From Gemmatimonadota bacterium (GTDB lineage Bacteria; Gemmatimonadota; Gemmatimonadetes; Longimicrobiales; Gaopeijiaceae), in NCBI GenBank assembly GCA_029262115.1, contig JAJCZZ010000073.1:1-64000 (forward strand): DNA of 64,000 bases, written 5' to 3'. The stretch's first letter is position 1, and each line of letters opens with the position of its first letter. A program made the translations under genes and the position numbers. Below are positions 33,909 through 41,940 of this stretch, piece by piece. Below the pieces are notes generated by a model. The model had not been told where the DNA came from, searched no databases, and worked only from the letters and a program-made list of their open reading frames with translations.

Positions 33909-34126
33909 CGGCCGTCGCGTTCCTCACGAATGAGGTGGGCGGCGGACGGAGCGCCGTACACGGGGCCGAGTTCGCGGACACGGGCGACGACCTCGTCCAG
34001 AGTCATCTCCTCGACTTCGCGGCGCAGCGCTCGCAACGCGAGGTCGGACAGGGTCACCCCCTCCAGGGCCGCACGGGCCTTCGCCCGGCGGTGGAACTCG
34101 TCGGGTACGTTACGTATCTGGATCAT
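33905..34126 (-). CDS. FitA-like ribbon-helix-helix antitoxin
   Basis: 73 residues from ATG 34126; ATG 34135 is an alternative that lies within the operator. IQIRNVPDEFHRRAKARAALEGVTLSDLALRALRREVEE is a FitA/VapB ribbon-helix-helix, followed by a short toxin-wrapping tail (TLDEVVARVRE). Ends in GTGA overlap with the PIN toxin. Likely autorepressor through the direct repeats at 34132-34151. Confidence 0.9.
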   Translation of the reverse strand: MIQIRNVPDEFHRRAKARAALEGVTLSDLALRALRREVEEMTLDEVVARVRELGPVYGAPSAAHLIREERDGR

Positions 34127-34131
34127 GGTGG

Positions 34132-34151
34132 ACATGTTCAGAACATGTTCA
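34132..34151. promoter_or_regulatory. FitA-type operator: two ACATGTTCA repeats
   Basis: ACATGTTCA is repeated exactly at 34132-34140 and 34143-34151 (11-base period), and GAACATGTTC at 34141-34150 is a perfect palindrome. The site sits directly upstream of, or overlapping, the antitoxin start, as expected for ribbon-helix-helix autorepression. Confidence 0.6.
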
Positions 34152-34279
34152 CACCATGAGAGCATGTCAATCGTCGCCGCGCTCTCCACCGGCTCGGGAG
34201 GAGGAAGCGGCAGCCCGGCGCACCGATCCGGCGGAGAGGCAGCCATGGCACACACCCCCGCTCCTCTCTACTCTGCCAG

Positions 34280-35482
34280 ATGACCCTCCCCCTCGACGGC
34301 ATCCGAGTGGTCGACCTCACGCAGGTCATGGCCGGACCGTTCTGCACCATGTTGCTCGCCGACATGGGTGCCAACGTCATCAAGGTCGAGCCGCCTGATC
34401 GTGGCGATCTGTCGCGCTTGATGGGCGGCGCGGGCATGCGGATGAAGGGCGACGACAACGCGCCGTTCCTGGCGCTCAATCGCAACAAGCGCAGCGTGTG
34501 TCTGGATCTACGGACCGACGACGGTAGCAAGGTGTTCCACGCGCTCGCGGCCACCGCCGATGTGGTCGTGGAGAACTTCCGCCCGGGCGTGACGGAACGG
34601 CTGGGCGTCGACTACGACACGCTCTCGAAAACGCACGAGCGCCTCATCTACCTGAGCATCTCCGGGTTCGGGCAGACCGGCCCCTACGCCGATCGGCCGG
34701 GCTTCGACCTTATTGCGCAGGCGATGTCGGGGATCATGAGCGTGACCGGTCACGCGGGCGGCGCGCCCACCAAGGCCGGGCTGCCGATTTCCGACCTGGC
34801 CGCGGGGCTGTACGGAGCCACCGGCGTCCTGGCCGCGCTGCTCGCCCGAGAGCGCACGGGTCGAGGGCAGAAGGTGGACACCTCGCTGTTCGAGGCAGCC
34901 GTCGGACTATCCGTCTGGGAGAGCACGGAGTACTGGGCCACGGGCCGAACGCCGACGCCCTGCGGCACGGCCCATCGTTTGAACGCGCCCTATCAGGCGT
35001 TCCGCACCGGGGACGGCCACATCGTCCTGGCCGCGCTGACCCCGGAGCAGTGGACCAACTTGTGCAACGTACTGAATCGTGCCGGTCTGGCGGACGATTC
35101 GCGATTTGCGACCAACGAAGACCGAATGGCCCATCTTACAGAACTGGTGGACGAGATCGAGGGGGCTCTGGCGGGCGGCACCACCGACACCTGGGTGGAC
35201 AGGCTCCTCGGGGCGGGCGTGCCGGCCGGTCCGCTCCGGAACTACGCAGAGGTGTTCACCGACGAGCACACCCGAGCCCGGGAGATGATCGAAGACGTGG
35301 AGCATCCGGTCGAAGGTACGATTCGCACGCTGGGCTTTCCCGTGAAGTTGAGCGACACCCCGCTGCGGGTGCGGCGCCCACCGCCGCTCCTCGGGCAGCA
35401 CACCGACGAAGTCCTCGAGGAGATCGGCTGGGACGAAGGTCCCGGCGCAGACGCAGACGCCGGGCGGGGGGTCGAGCCATGA
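34280..35482 (+). CDS. Class III CoA-transferase (CaiB/BaiF family)
   Basis: 400 residues. Begins LDGIRVVDLTQVMAGPFCTMLLADMGANVIKVE, the hallmark of the family; catalytic Asp172 in LPISDLAAGLYG forms the aspartyl-CoA thioester. Further marks: NRNKRSVCLDL, ENFRPGVTERLGVDY and ISGFGQTGPY. Moves CoA between carboxylic acids in the cytoplasm. Overlaps the enoyl-CoA hydratase gene by 4 bases (ATGA), so both probably act in one acyl-CoA catabolic route; the acid is not identifiable. Confidence 0.95.
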   Translation: MTLPLDGIRVVDLTQVMAGPFCTMLLADMGANVIKVEPPDRGDLSRLMGGAGMRMKGDDNAPFLALNRNKRSVCLDLRTDDGSKVFHALAATADVVVENFRPGVTERLGVDYDTLSKTHERLIYLSISGFGQTGPYADRPGFDLIAQAMSGIMSVTGHAGGAPTKAGLPISDLAAGLYGATGVLAALLARERTGRGQKVDTSLFEAAVGLSVWESTEYWATGRTPTPCGTAHRLNAPYQAFRTGDGHIVLAALTPEQWTNLCNVLNRAGLADDSRFATNEDRMAHLTELVDEIEGALAGGTTDTWVDRLLGAGVPAGPLRNYAEVFTDEHTRAREMIEDVEHPVEGTIRTLGFPVKLSDTPLRVRRPPPLLGQHTDEVLEEIGWDEGPGADADAGRGVEP

Positions 35483-36366
35483 GCATCCGACCGGACGCAG
35501 AATCGCGGTCCCCTTCGTACGGACCCACCGAACCCACCGAACTGGGCGAACCCGCCGAGCCGGGCGAGGGTGCCGATCGCGGTGAGGGCGCGGTGCACCT
35601 CACGCGCCACGGCAGCGTCGCGCACATCACCTTCGACCGACCGGCCGCCCGCAACTCGATGACCATGGCGATGTACCGGGAGTTGGATGGGCACGTGCGC
35701 GCGCTGGCCGACTCCGGAACCGAACGCATCCGCACGGTCGTCCTTCGCGGGGCGGGCGGCCACTTCGTGGCGGGAACCGACATCGCCCACTTCCAGAACT
35801 TCCGCGGCGCGGACGACGGGGTGGCGTACGAGCGCTTCATGGAGGGGGTGATCGGGCGGCTGGAGGCCCTTCCGATCCCGACGCTGGCCGTCGTCGAAGG
35901 CGCGGCCGCGGGCGGGGGCCTGCTCCTGGCCGCTGTGTGCGACCTGAGGGTGTGCACGCCAGACGCACGCTTCGGAATGCCGATCGCCCGGACGATGGGC
36001 CACTGCCTGTCCGTGGCCAACCACGCGCGGCTCATCGCCCACCTGGGGCCGGCCCGCACCAAGAACCTGATCCTCATGGCACGCTTCATCAAATCCGACG
36101 AGGCTCTGTCGTGCGGGTTCGTCCAACGGGTCGTCGCTCCCTACGCGGTCGACGATCTCGTCAAGGGCATCTGCCGCAGGTTGGCCGAGCAGGCGCCGAT
36201 CACGTTGCGTGTGACAAAGGAGGCCGTGCGGAGGGTCGTGGCAGCCGATGGAACCCGTCCGGACGAGGGCGAGGACCTGCTCCGGGAAGCCTACGGCAGC
36301 GAGGACTTCAAGCGCGGCGTACGCGCGTTCCTGGACAAGGAACGACCGCAGTGGGAGGGTAGCTGA
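35479..36366 (+). CDS. Enoyl-CoA hydratase/isomerase (crotonase) family protein
   Basis: 295 residues from ATG 35479. The first 38 residues are a Pro/Glu/Gly-rich tail not usual in the family; the crotonase fold begins at VHLTRHGSVAHITFDRPAARNSM. Oxyanion-hole segments are GGHFVAGTDIAHF and AAAGGGLLLAAVCDLRV. The glutamates of true hydratases are not obvious (MPIARTMGHCLS at the second site), so an isomerase, lyase or carnitinyl-CoA-dehydratase-like reaction is possible. Translationally coupled to the CoA-transferase; a membrane-anchored protein follows 14 bases later. Confidence 0.9.
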   Translation: MSIRPDAESRSPSYGPTEPTELGEPAEPGEGADRGEGAVHLTRHGSVAHITFDRPAARNSMTMAMYRELDGHVRALADSGTERIRTVVLRGAGGHFVAGTDIAHFQNFRGADDGVAYERFMEGVIGRLEALPIPTLAVVEGAAAGGGLLLAAVCDLRVCTPDARFGMPIARTMGHCLSVANHARLIAHLGPARTKNLILMARFIKSDEALSCGFVQRVVAPYAVDDLVKGICRRLAEQAPITLRVTKEAVRRVVAADGTRPDEGEDLLREAYGSEDFKRGVRAFLDKERPQWEGS

Positions 36367-36380
36367 ATGGAGGGGCTCCG

Positions 36381-37115
36381 ATGAGCGGTATAGTGAAGCT
36401 CACGGTGGTGGCCGTCCTCGCGCTGATGGCCGGCGCCCTGATCGGACGCGCGTTCTTGGTCCCACCCAGGCCGTCGTTCACCGTCGAACTGGAACGGATG
36501 CGAGAGGACCTGCGCCTCGAACACGAGCGGGGTGTCACGACCACGTACCACGTCTGTCCGGAACAGGACGGCACGTTCAGCATCCCCGGCATCACCAATC
36601 GGCCCCCGAAGCTCTTTATGGTCTTTCCTGCCACGCTGCGCTACAAGCTGCCCCTGGACGATGAGTCCATGACCGTCTCAGCGACGGCGTCGGAGTACCT
36701 CGTTCGACTGGGGGCCGTCCAGGCGGACGACCCGTTCATGGACTCGGGCGGCGTCCAGGCCATCGTCACCGCCTACCGAGCGGGAACGGCCGAGTCGAGG
36801 TACCAGAATCGCGAGATCTCACGTGGGACCGCGCTGAATCGGTACTTGACGCTCCAACAGCTCGAGGCGGATCTGGAAACCATCCGAGAGCGCCTGGCGG
36901 GCGAGCTCGAAGTCGCGCTGCGCGTGCTCCTGCACGCCGTGGACGACACGGGTCGACGCGTCCGCATCGAATGGCGAGACGACGTACAGGCCGAATATCT
37001 GGCAAATGCGTTTCAGGCCCTCGAAGTGCAGCCCCCGTTCGGCATCCGGGGATGCGATGAGGAAGACCGGCCAGGTGGCCTCGTGGTAAACGGGATCGCC
37101 TGGGCGCTGTTCTAG
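36381..37115 (+). CDS. Membrane-anchored protein of unknown function
   Basis: 244 residues from ATG 36381 (GGAGGGG box, about 6 bases). One N-terminal helix (VKLTVVAVLALMAGALIGRAFLV) anchors a periplasmic domain of about 215 residues. No known motif. Two Cys (HVCPEQD, GIRGCDEE) might pair. A helical segment near 150-190 (YLTLQQLEADLETIRERLAGELEVAL) could be a short coiled coil. Last gene of the CoA-transferase operon by spacing, although a metabolic link is not evident. Confidence 0.68.
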   Translation: MSGIVKLTVVAVLALMAGALIGRAFLVPPRPSFTVELERMREDLRLEHERGVTTTYHVCPEQDGTFSIPGITNRPPKLFMVFPATLRYKLPLDDESMTVSATASEYLVRLGAVQADDPFMDSGGVQAIVTAYRAGTAESRYQNREISRGTALNRYLTLQQLEADLETIRERLAGELEVALRVLLHAVDDTGRRVRIEWRDDVQAEYLANAFQALEVQPPFGIRGCDEEDRPGGLVVNGIAWALF

Positions 37116-37193
37116 CGCGCTACCAAGCCGACCGCACACCGCGCCGCGTGTCCCGCCCACTCGCCACGTTTCCTCACTCCGACCCCCGACACA

Positions 37194-38159
37194 ATGCGTC
37201 GACTCCACACGGCCACCCTCCTCGCGGCGGCCCCCACGCTGACCCTTGCCGCCTCCTGCACCCTATTGGTGCCACCGAAGCTCGGCGCGCAGACGGACCC
37301 TTCCCGCCCACCGCTCCACCTGACCTACTTTGGTGCGGCCGGCTGGGAGATCTCGGACGGAACCGTGACGGTGCTCGTCGATCCGTACATCTCCCGGCTG
37401 AAATACGGCGGGGGCGGCGATCCGGCCGACGACCGCCCGGACTTCGCACGGACGGACCTGGCCTGGTCGGACACCATCCTCATCGACAGCATCATATCCG
37501 AAGCCAACTTCATCCTCGTCCATCACGGGCACTTCGATCACCTCGGTGACGTGCCTTACATCGCAAAGAAGACCGGAGCGAAGGTCATCGGGACGGAGAC
37601 ATCCATGACCATCCTGCGCGCGTACGGCGTTCCGGAGGCTCAGCTCTACGCCGTGCGTGGGGGCGAAGACTATCAGTTCGACGGCTTCTCGGTCCGGGTG
37701 GTCCCCACCCTCCACTCCGCACTCGGCGAGAAACACTACTACGACGCACGCCGCTGGACCGCGGACAGCGACCTCACCGCGCCCCTCCGCATCAACGAGT
37801 TCATTGAAGGCGGCTCCCTGAGCTTTCTGGCGCGATTCGCCGGCCACGACGTCTTGACCATGGGCTCGATGAACTTCATCGAACGTGAATTCGAAGGACT
37901 TGAACCCGACGTCCTGCTCGCGGGCATCAACGGGTCGCGTCTCGGGCTCTACGAGTACGATGCGCGGCTCCTCCGGACCACGGGTTACCCGCCGATCGTG
38001 ATTCCGACGCACTGGGACAACTTCCGGCTTCCCTACGGCTTCTCCCAAAAGCCCAACTACGAGCGCAACATCGTGCCGTTCATACAAACGGTCCACGAGC
38101 TGTCGCCAGACACCCGGGTGATCGCGCCGACGCACCTGGAGCCGATCGTCATCAAGTAG
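37194..38159 (+). CDS. Exported metallo-beta-lactamase-fold hydrolase
   Basis: 321 residues with a signal peptide (LLAAAPTLTLAASC) and a possible lipidated Cys. Zinc-site motif H111-G-H113-F-D115-H116-LGD is intact, with a downstream His in VPTLHSALGEKH and TMGSMN, and a closing IPTHWDNF and IAPTHLEP. Resembles UlaG/lactonase-type beta-lactamase-fold enzymes that act outside the cytoplasm. Substrate unknown. Contrast with the degenerate homologue at 6127-7719, which has lost this site. Confidence 0.9.
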   Translation: MRRLHTATLLAAAPTLTLAASCTLLVPPKLGAQTDPSRPPLHLTYFGAAGWEISDGTVTVLVDPYISRLKYGGGGDPADDRPDFARTDLAWSDTILIDSIISEANFILVHHGHFDHLGDVPYIAKKTGAKVIGTETSMTILRAYGVPEAQLYAVRGGEDYQFDGFSVRVVPTLHSALGEKHYYDARRWTADSDLTAPLRINEFIEGGSLSFLARFAGHDVLTMGSMNFIEREFEGLEPDVLLAGINGSRLGLYEYDARLLRTTGYPPIVIPTHWDNFRLPYGFSQKPNYERNIVPFIQTVHELSPDTRVIAPTHLEPIVIK

Positions 38160-38275
38160 GGGGGGCGGAGCGGGCAGGGTCGCGGTATCCCGACAAGCGC
38201 ACCCGGGCTATCGGCGAAACCCGGATGAAGTACGGCTAGCGCGCTCTGTTGAAGCGTTGGGACGACCAGACACCG

Positions 38276-38632
38276 TCATGCTTTCCCGCGCCGGGCGAGA
38301 ATCGACGTTATGAAGGCCTCGTTCTCGGTCGCCCACCGGCACAGTTCCGCGATAGGTTCGCGCAGTCGATGGCCGTCCTCAGTCAATCGGTAGTCGGTCT
38401 TGGGCGGCACCTGCCGATAGACCTTGCGGTCGACCAGACCGTCGCGCTCCAGATTGCGCAAGGTCTGGACGAGCATCTTCTTGGAAATCTCCGGAATTTG
38501 GCGCTGCAGCTCGTTGAAGCGGCGAACCTCCCCGAGTGACAAACAGTAAAGGACAACGGTCGTCCATTTGTCGCCGACGAGAGTGAGAATGCGGCGCGCC
38601 GCAAAGTCGGGGTCTTGATTCTCAGGCGTCAC
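38276..38632 (-). CDS. HxlR-family redox/electrophile-responsive regulator
   Basis: 118 residues from GTG 38632. HxlR winged helix: ILTLVGDKWTTVVLYCLSLGEVRRFNELQRQIPEISKKMLVQTLRNLERDGLVDRKVYRQVPPKTDYRLTEDG. Cys30 in VLYCLSLG could be a redox or quinone sensor, though it is not at the Cys6-type N-terminal site of YodB and HypR. Last gene of a four-gene minus-strand operon encoding flavoproteins and a DsbA-like protein, likely its targets; a candidate operator is at 41919-41934. Confidence 0.92.
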   Translation of the reverse strand: MTPENQDPDFAARRILTLVGDKWTTVVLYCLSLGEVRRFNELQRQIPEISKKMLVQTLRNLERDGLVDRKVYRQVPPKTDYRLTEDGHRLREPIAELCRWATENEAFITSILARRGKA

Positions 38633-38686
38633 TTGGTGGCTCTCGGGTAGCGGCGAGGCGTCCGAACCGGGACGTCGACAGCTGGG

Positions 38687-39964
38687 TCACACTGTCTCTT
38701 CCAGATAGCGATGGACGAAGGCGATCGCCATGGCGCCTTCGCCGGCTGCCGTCGCGACCCGCTTGATCGAACGATGGCGCACGTCCCCAGCCGCGAACGA
38801 TCCAGGAACTGCAGTTTCCAAATAGTAGGGCACGCGGTCGAGTGGCCAACATGATGGCGGTCGGCCCTCATCCAACAGGTCGGGTCCGGTGATGAGATAA
38901 CCACCGGGGTCCCGGATGATCGCGGTGTCGACCGCCCAGTCCGTATTAGGGACACCACCGATCGCCACGAAGAGGCGCGGCGTCGCGACCCATTCCGATT
39001 CCCTGGTGCCTCGCGTCGTGATCTCGATCCGTTCCAGCGCGCGCTCGCCTTCCAATCCGGTGATCTCGACATTGTAGCGGACATCAATGGTCGGTCCGGA
39101 AAGGATACGCTCGGACAGATACTGCGACATCGAGGCGGCAAGCGCCTTGGCTCGTACCAGCATGGTAACGCTGCGCGCGTGGCCGGACAGATGCATGACG
39201 GCCTGGCCCGCCGAGTTGCCCCCGCCGACAACGAACACGTCTTCACCGCCACACAGCGGCGCCTCGCTCGTGCCGGCGCCATAATAAAGGCCGCTGCCCA
39301 ACAGCCGGTCTTCGTTGGGGAGGTCGAGGCGACGCCATTCCACGCCTGTAGCGCAGATATTGGCGCGCGCGACCATCTTGCCGCCGTCGGCGAGGTCGGT
39401 CCAGATGCGGTTGTCGTGAAACTCCGACTTGACCCCTTCCTGCATCATCAGCAGCTCGACACCAAACTTGACCGCCTGCTGGCGAGCGCGCTCCGCGAGG
39501 TTCGCGCCGTTGATGCCTCGCGGAAACCCCATGTAGTTTTCGATCAGCGATGTCGTCCCGGCCTGACCGCCGACCGCGCTGCGTTCGATCAGGACCGTAC
39601 TAAGGCCTTCCGATGCGGCATAGACCGCCGCCGACAACCCCGCTGGCCCGGCGCCATAGATCGAAACGTCATACTCCCGTCGCTTGGGCTTCGAAACGAA
39701 GCCGAGTTGCCCCGCGACCTCGCGTAGCGAGGGGCCGAAGAGGCGTTCGCCGTCCGGTAGCTCGACCACGGGCAACCGCACGTTCGCAAGGGTCGGCAGG
39801 TCGAACGCGCTCTGGCGGTCGTCATTGCCGGTCAGCTCGACCCATTCGAACTCGACAACGCTGCGCTTGAGGAAGTCGCGGATTTCCCACGCCTCCGCAG
39901 AGTCGCGGTGGCCGAAGAGGCGCACGATCCGCGCCTGGACATTGTCGGATCGTCCTTCAGCCAT
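38687..39964 (-). CDS. Thioredoxin-reductase-like FAD/NAD(P) oxidoreductase without CxxC
   Basis: 425 residues. Residues 1-95 are a thioredoxin/glutaredoxin-like module without active cysteines (RLFGHRDSAEAWEI). The TrxR-like part has the FAD loop GAGPAG (104-109), SLIENYMGFPRGINGANLAERARQQA, and NAD(P) loop GGGNSAG (247-253). In place of the CATC redox pair just before the NAD(P) domain it has YYGAGTSEAPLC with a single Cys, so it cannot reduce thioredoxin by the standard mechanism. Ends VAIGGVPNTDW and AAGDVRHRSIKRVATAAGEGAMA, as in TrxR. Third gene of the operon. Confidence 0.88.
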   Translation of the reverse strand: MAEGRSDNVQARIVRLFGHRDSAEAWEIRDFLKRSVVEFEWVELTGNDDRQSAFDLPTLANVRLPVVELPDGERLFGPSLREVAGQLGFVSKPKRREYDVSIYGAGPAGLSAAVYAASEGLSTVLIERSAVGGQAGTTSLIENYMGFPRGINGANLAERARQQAVKFGVELLMMQEGVKSEFHDNRIWTDLADGGKMVARANICATGVEWRRLDLPNEDRLLGSGLYYGAGTSEAPLCGGEDVFVVGGGNSAGQAVMHLSGHARSVTMLVRAKALAASMSQYLSERILSGPTIDVRYNVEITGLEGERALERIEITTRGTRESEWVATPRLFVAIGGVPNTDWAVDTAIIRDPGGYLITGPDLLDEGRPPSCWPLDRVPYYLETAVPGSFAAGDVRHRSIKRVATAAGEGAMAIAFVHRYLEETV

Positions 39965-39991
39965 TTTCGGCTTCCTCGTCGGGTCTGTTGG

Positions 39992-41131
39992 CTATGCGGC
40001 CCAGCGTCTTCCAAGCGCGATGCCGTAGTCCGACATCGCGCGACCATACTCGAGCTGCAGGGCCTCGAAGCTCCCGAGGCCAGCGTCCACGTTATGGCGC
40101 GCGCGCTTCAACGCCGAGGCGAGGACGGATGCATCGCGCGCCGCTTTCGCAGAGGCGCCCGCTGTGTGCGGTCGGACGACGAAGGCGGCATCGCCGAGCA
40201 GACAGGTCCGGCCGAACACCATGTGCGGAATAACGACATCCACGATGGTTTGCAGAAATGGTTCGGACGTTGCCGCAACCAGCTCCGCGAGCATCGGATG
40301 GACTTCGCGACCTGCGCGTTCGACGAGCGCCCCGATCGTCGCAGCGGGCACCTCGTCTTGGCCCAAGGAGGCATGGTGGCTTCGGCCGTCGCGATCGACC
40401 AAGAGACGGTCACGCTCGGTGGCGTCGGCGGTGACATACCAAACCCAGTTCAGACGGCGCGTGCCTGGCGTCGTATCCGCCCCGCCTCCGGGAATGACAT
40501 AGACCAGGATATGGCCGCCCGAGCGTGCCTCGCAAAAGGTGAAGGTGTCATCGAAAAAGCGGACGAGGTTCGCCGGAGCATCCGCTTCGTTCAGGGTGCC
40601 GCGCCACGCGACATATCCGGCATAGCTCGACGTTACGTCGGGCAGCAGCCGGCGCCGGCTCGCCGATTGTGCGCCGTCGGCGCAGACCAGGAGATCCGCT
40701 TTGATCCGTGATTGTCCCTCGCCACCGGCTGAGATCGGAGGTCCGCTCGCATGCTCTTCGAAGTCGGAAAGCTCCGAGCCCATGTGGTATCGATCTGCCG
40801 GGAAAGTCGCGCGAAGTGTTCCGTAGATCGCCTCCCAGGAGGTGAACGCCTGGGGCGCGCGCTGCACCTGTCCGTCGCCGCCGTCCGCCTCGAGGTAGCG
40901 GCGGATGCTACAGCTCGTGGTCGACAGGGGCGGCGCACCGTTTTCGCGAAGGAGCTGCAACAGCTCGCCCTGAACCACGATGCCGGCGCCGCGCGTTTCC
41001 ATTGGGCAGGGATGCCGTTCGTGGACCTGCACGTCGAAGCCGGCCCCGTGCAACGCGACGCCGGCGCTGAGGCCGCCGATCGAGCCGCCCGCAACCAGAA
41101 TTCGCAGCGGCACGTCAGTCCCCGGCATCAC
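39992..41131 (-). CDS. FAD-dependent aromatic monooxygenase
   Basis: 379 residues. FAD dinucleotide-binding GGSIGGLSAG near the N-terminus, a DG-type segment (LLVCADGAQSASRRRLLPDV) and the second FAD motif GDAAFVVRPHTAGASAKAARDA. Overall pattern resembles 2,6-dihydroxypyridine 3-hydroxylase and related class A flavoprotein hydroxylases; substrate is not inferable. Its start overlaps the end of the DsbA-like gene by 17 bases, so the two are co-translated. Likely detoxifies or degrades an aromatic or quinone compound. Confidence 0.9.
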   Translation of the reverse strand: MMPGTDVPLRILVAGGSIGGLSAGVALHGAGFDVQVHERHPCPMETRGAGIVVQGELLQLLRENGAPPLSTTSCSIRRYLEADGGDGQVQRAPQAFTSWEAIYGTLRATFPADRYHMGSELSDFEEHASGPPISAGGEGQSRIKADLLVCADGAQSASRRRLLPDVTSSYAGYVAWRGTLNEADAPANLVRFFDDTFTFCEARSGGHILVYVIPGGGADTTPGTRRLNWVWYVTADATERDRLLVDRDGRSHHASLGQDEVPAATIGALVERAGREVHPMLAELVAATSEPFLQTIVDVVIPHMVFGRTCLLGDAAFVVRPHTAGASAKAARDASVLASALKRARHNVDAGLGSFEALQLEYGRAMSDYGIALGRRWAA

Positions 41132-41852
41132 CCGCCGCCTCCCTCAGATGCACTTCGATCAACTCAGAGCGGAGGGCCCCGGAGAAAAGCGGTCGACCGT
41201 TTACTACGACCGTCGGCACACCCGAGATTCCGAGGCTAACACCGTGGTCGAGCTCAGTTACCACCTCATTCTGACCCTCGCCCGAGGCCAGCATCGCCGA
41301 CACGCGGTCGGGGTCCATCCCACCGGCCGAACCGACCGCGACGAGTACATCGAACGCACCGACGTCGCGGCCCTCATAGAAGTAGGCGGAGAAGAGGCCC
41401 TCGACCACCGCGGCCTGTCTGCCCTCCCGGCCCGCCAGCCAGATCAGGCGGTGGGCGTCGATCGTGTTGGGCGTGCGCATCATCCGGTCGTGGCGAAAAT
41501 CCAACCCGTCCGACTTGGCGGCGGACGCGACCTGGGCATCGAGCGCTTTTGAGCGCTCCCATGAGCCGAATTTTCGCGAGCGATAGACGCGCCGATCGAC
41601 ACCTGCCTTGGGCATGTCGGGATTGAGCTCGAACGGCCGCCACGTCACCGTCGCGCTGACTGCCGGCGCGAGCGCGGCAAGGGCACGATCGAGCCGGCGC
41701 TTGCCGACCCAGCACCATGGACAGATCGCGTCGGAGATGACCTCGATCGTCAGATGTGCGTTGCCCGGAACCGAGCGATCGAGTGGGGCGTGACTGTCGT
41801 CGGGCGCGCAGCCATCTGCACCGCAAACGGCAGCGTCGGAAAATTCGGTCAC
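41115..41852 (-). CDS. DsbA-family FrnE-like oxidoreductase
   Basis: 245 residues from GTG 41852 (AAAGGA about 7 bases upstream). Active-site C44-P-W-C47 in DAICPWCWVGKRRLDRAL, cis-Pro loop GISGVPTVVVNGRPLFSGAL. No signal peptide, so a cytoplasmic FrnE-type thiol-disulfide isomerase is likely; FrnE proteins take part in polyketide or oxidative stress chemistry. A 33-residue Cys-containing N-terminal extension (AAVCGADGC) is unusual. First gene of the redox operon. Confidence 0.92.
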   Translation of the reverse strand: MTEFSDAAVCGADGCAPDDSHAPLDRSVPGNAHLTIEVISDAICPWCWVGKRRLDRALAALAPAVSATVTWRPFELNPDMPKAGVDRRVYRSRKFGSWERSKALDAQVASAAKSDGLDFRHDRMMRTPNTIDAHRLIWLAGREGRQAAVVEGLFSAYFYEGRDVGAFDVLVAVGSAGGMDPDRVSAMLASGEGQNEVVTELDHGVSLGISGVPTVVVNGRPLFSGALRSELIEVHLREAAGDAGD

Positions 41853-41918
41853 GGAGCGGTCCTTTCATTGCTCGAAGTCATGCATGAAAGACTGGGTGTG
41901 GTTTCTGAATAGCAAGTA

Positions 41919-41934
41919 GTCACCTTTGGGTAAC
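41919..41934. promoter_or_regulatory. Candidate HxlR operator upstream of the redox operon
   Basis: GTCACC-TTTG-GGTAAC is a near-perfect inverted repeat (one mismatch per arm pair) in the AT-richer region before the DsbA-like gene, 67 bases from its GTG. HxlR regulators commonly bind such GTnACC-type dyads near their target promoters; binding here is inferred. Confidence 0.45.
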
Positions 41935-41940
41935 CAACCA

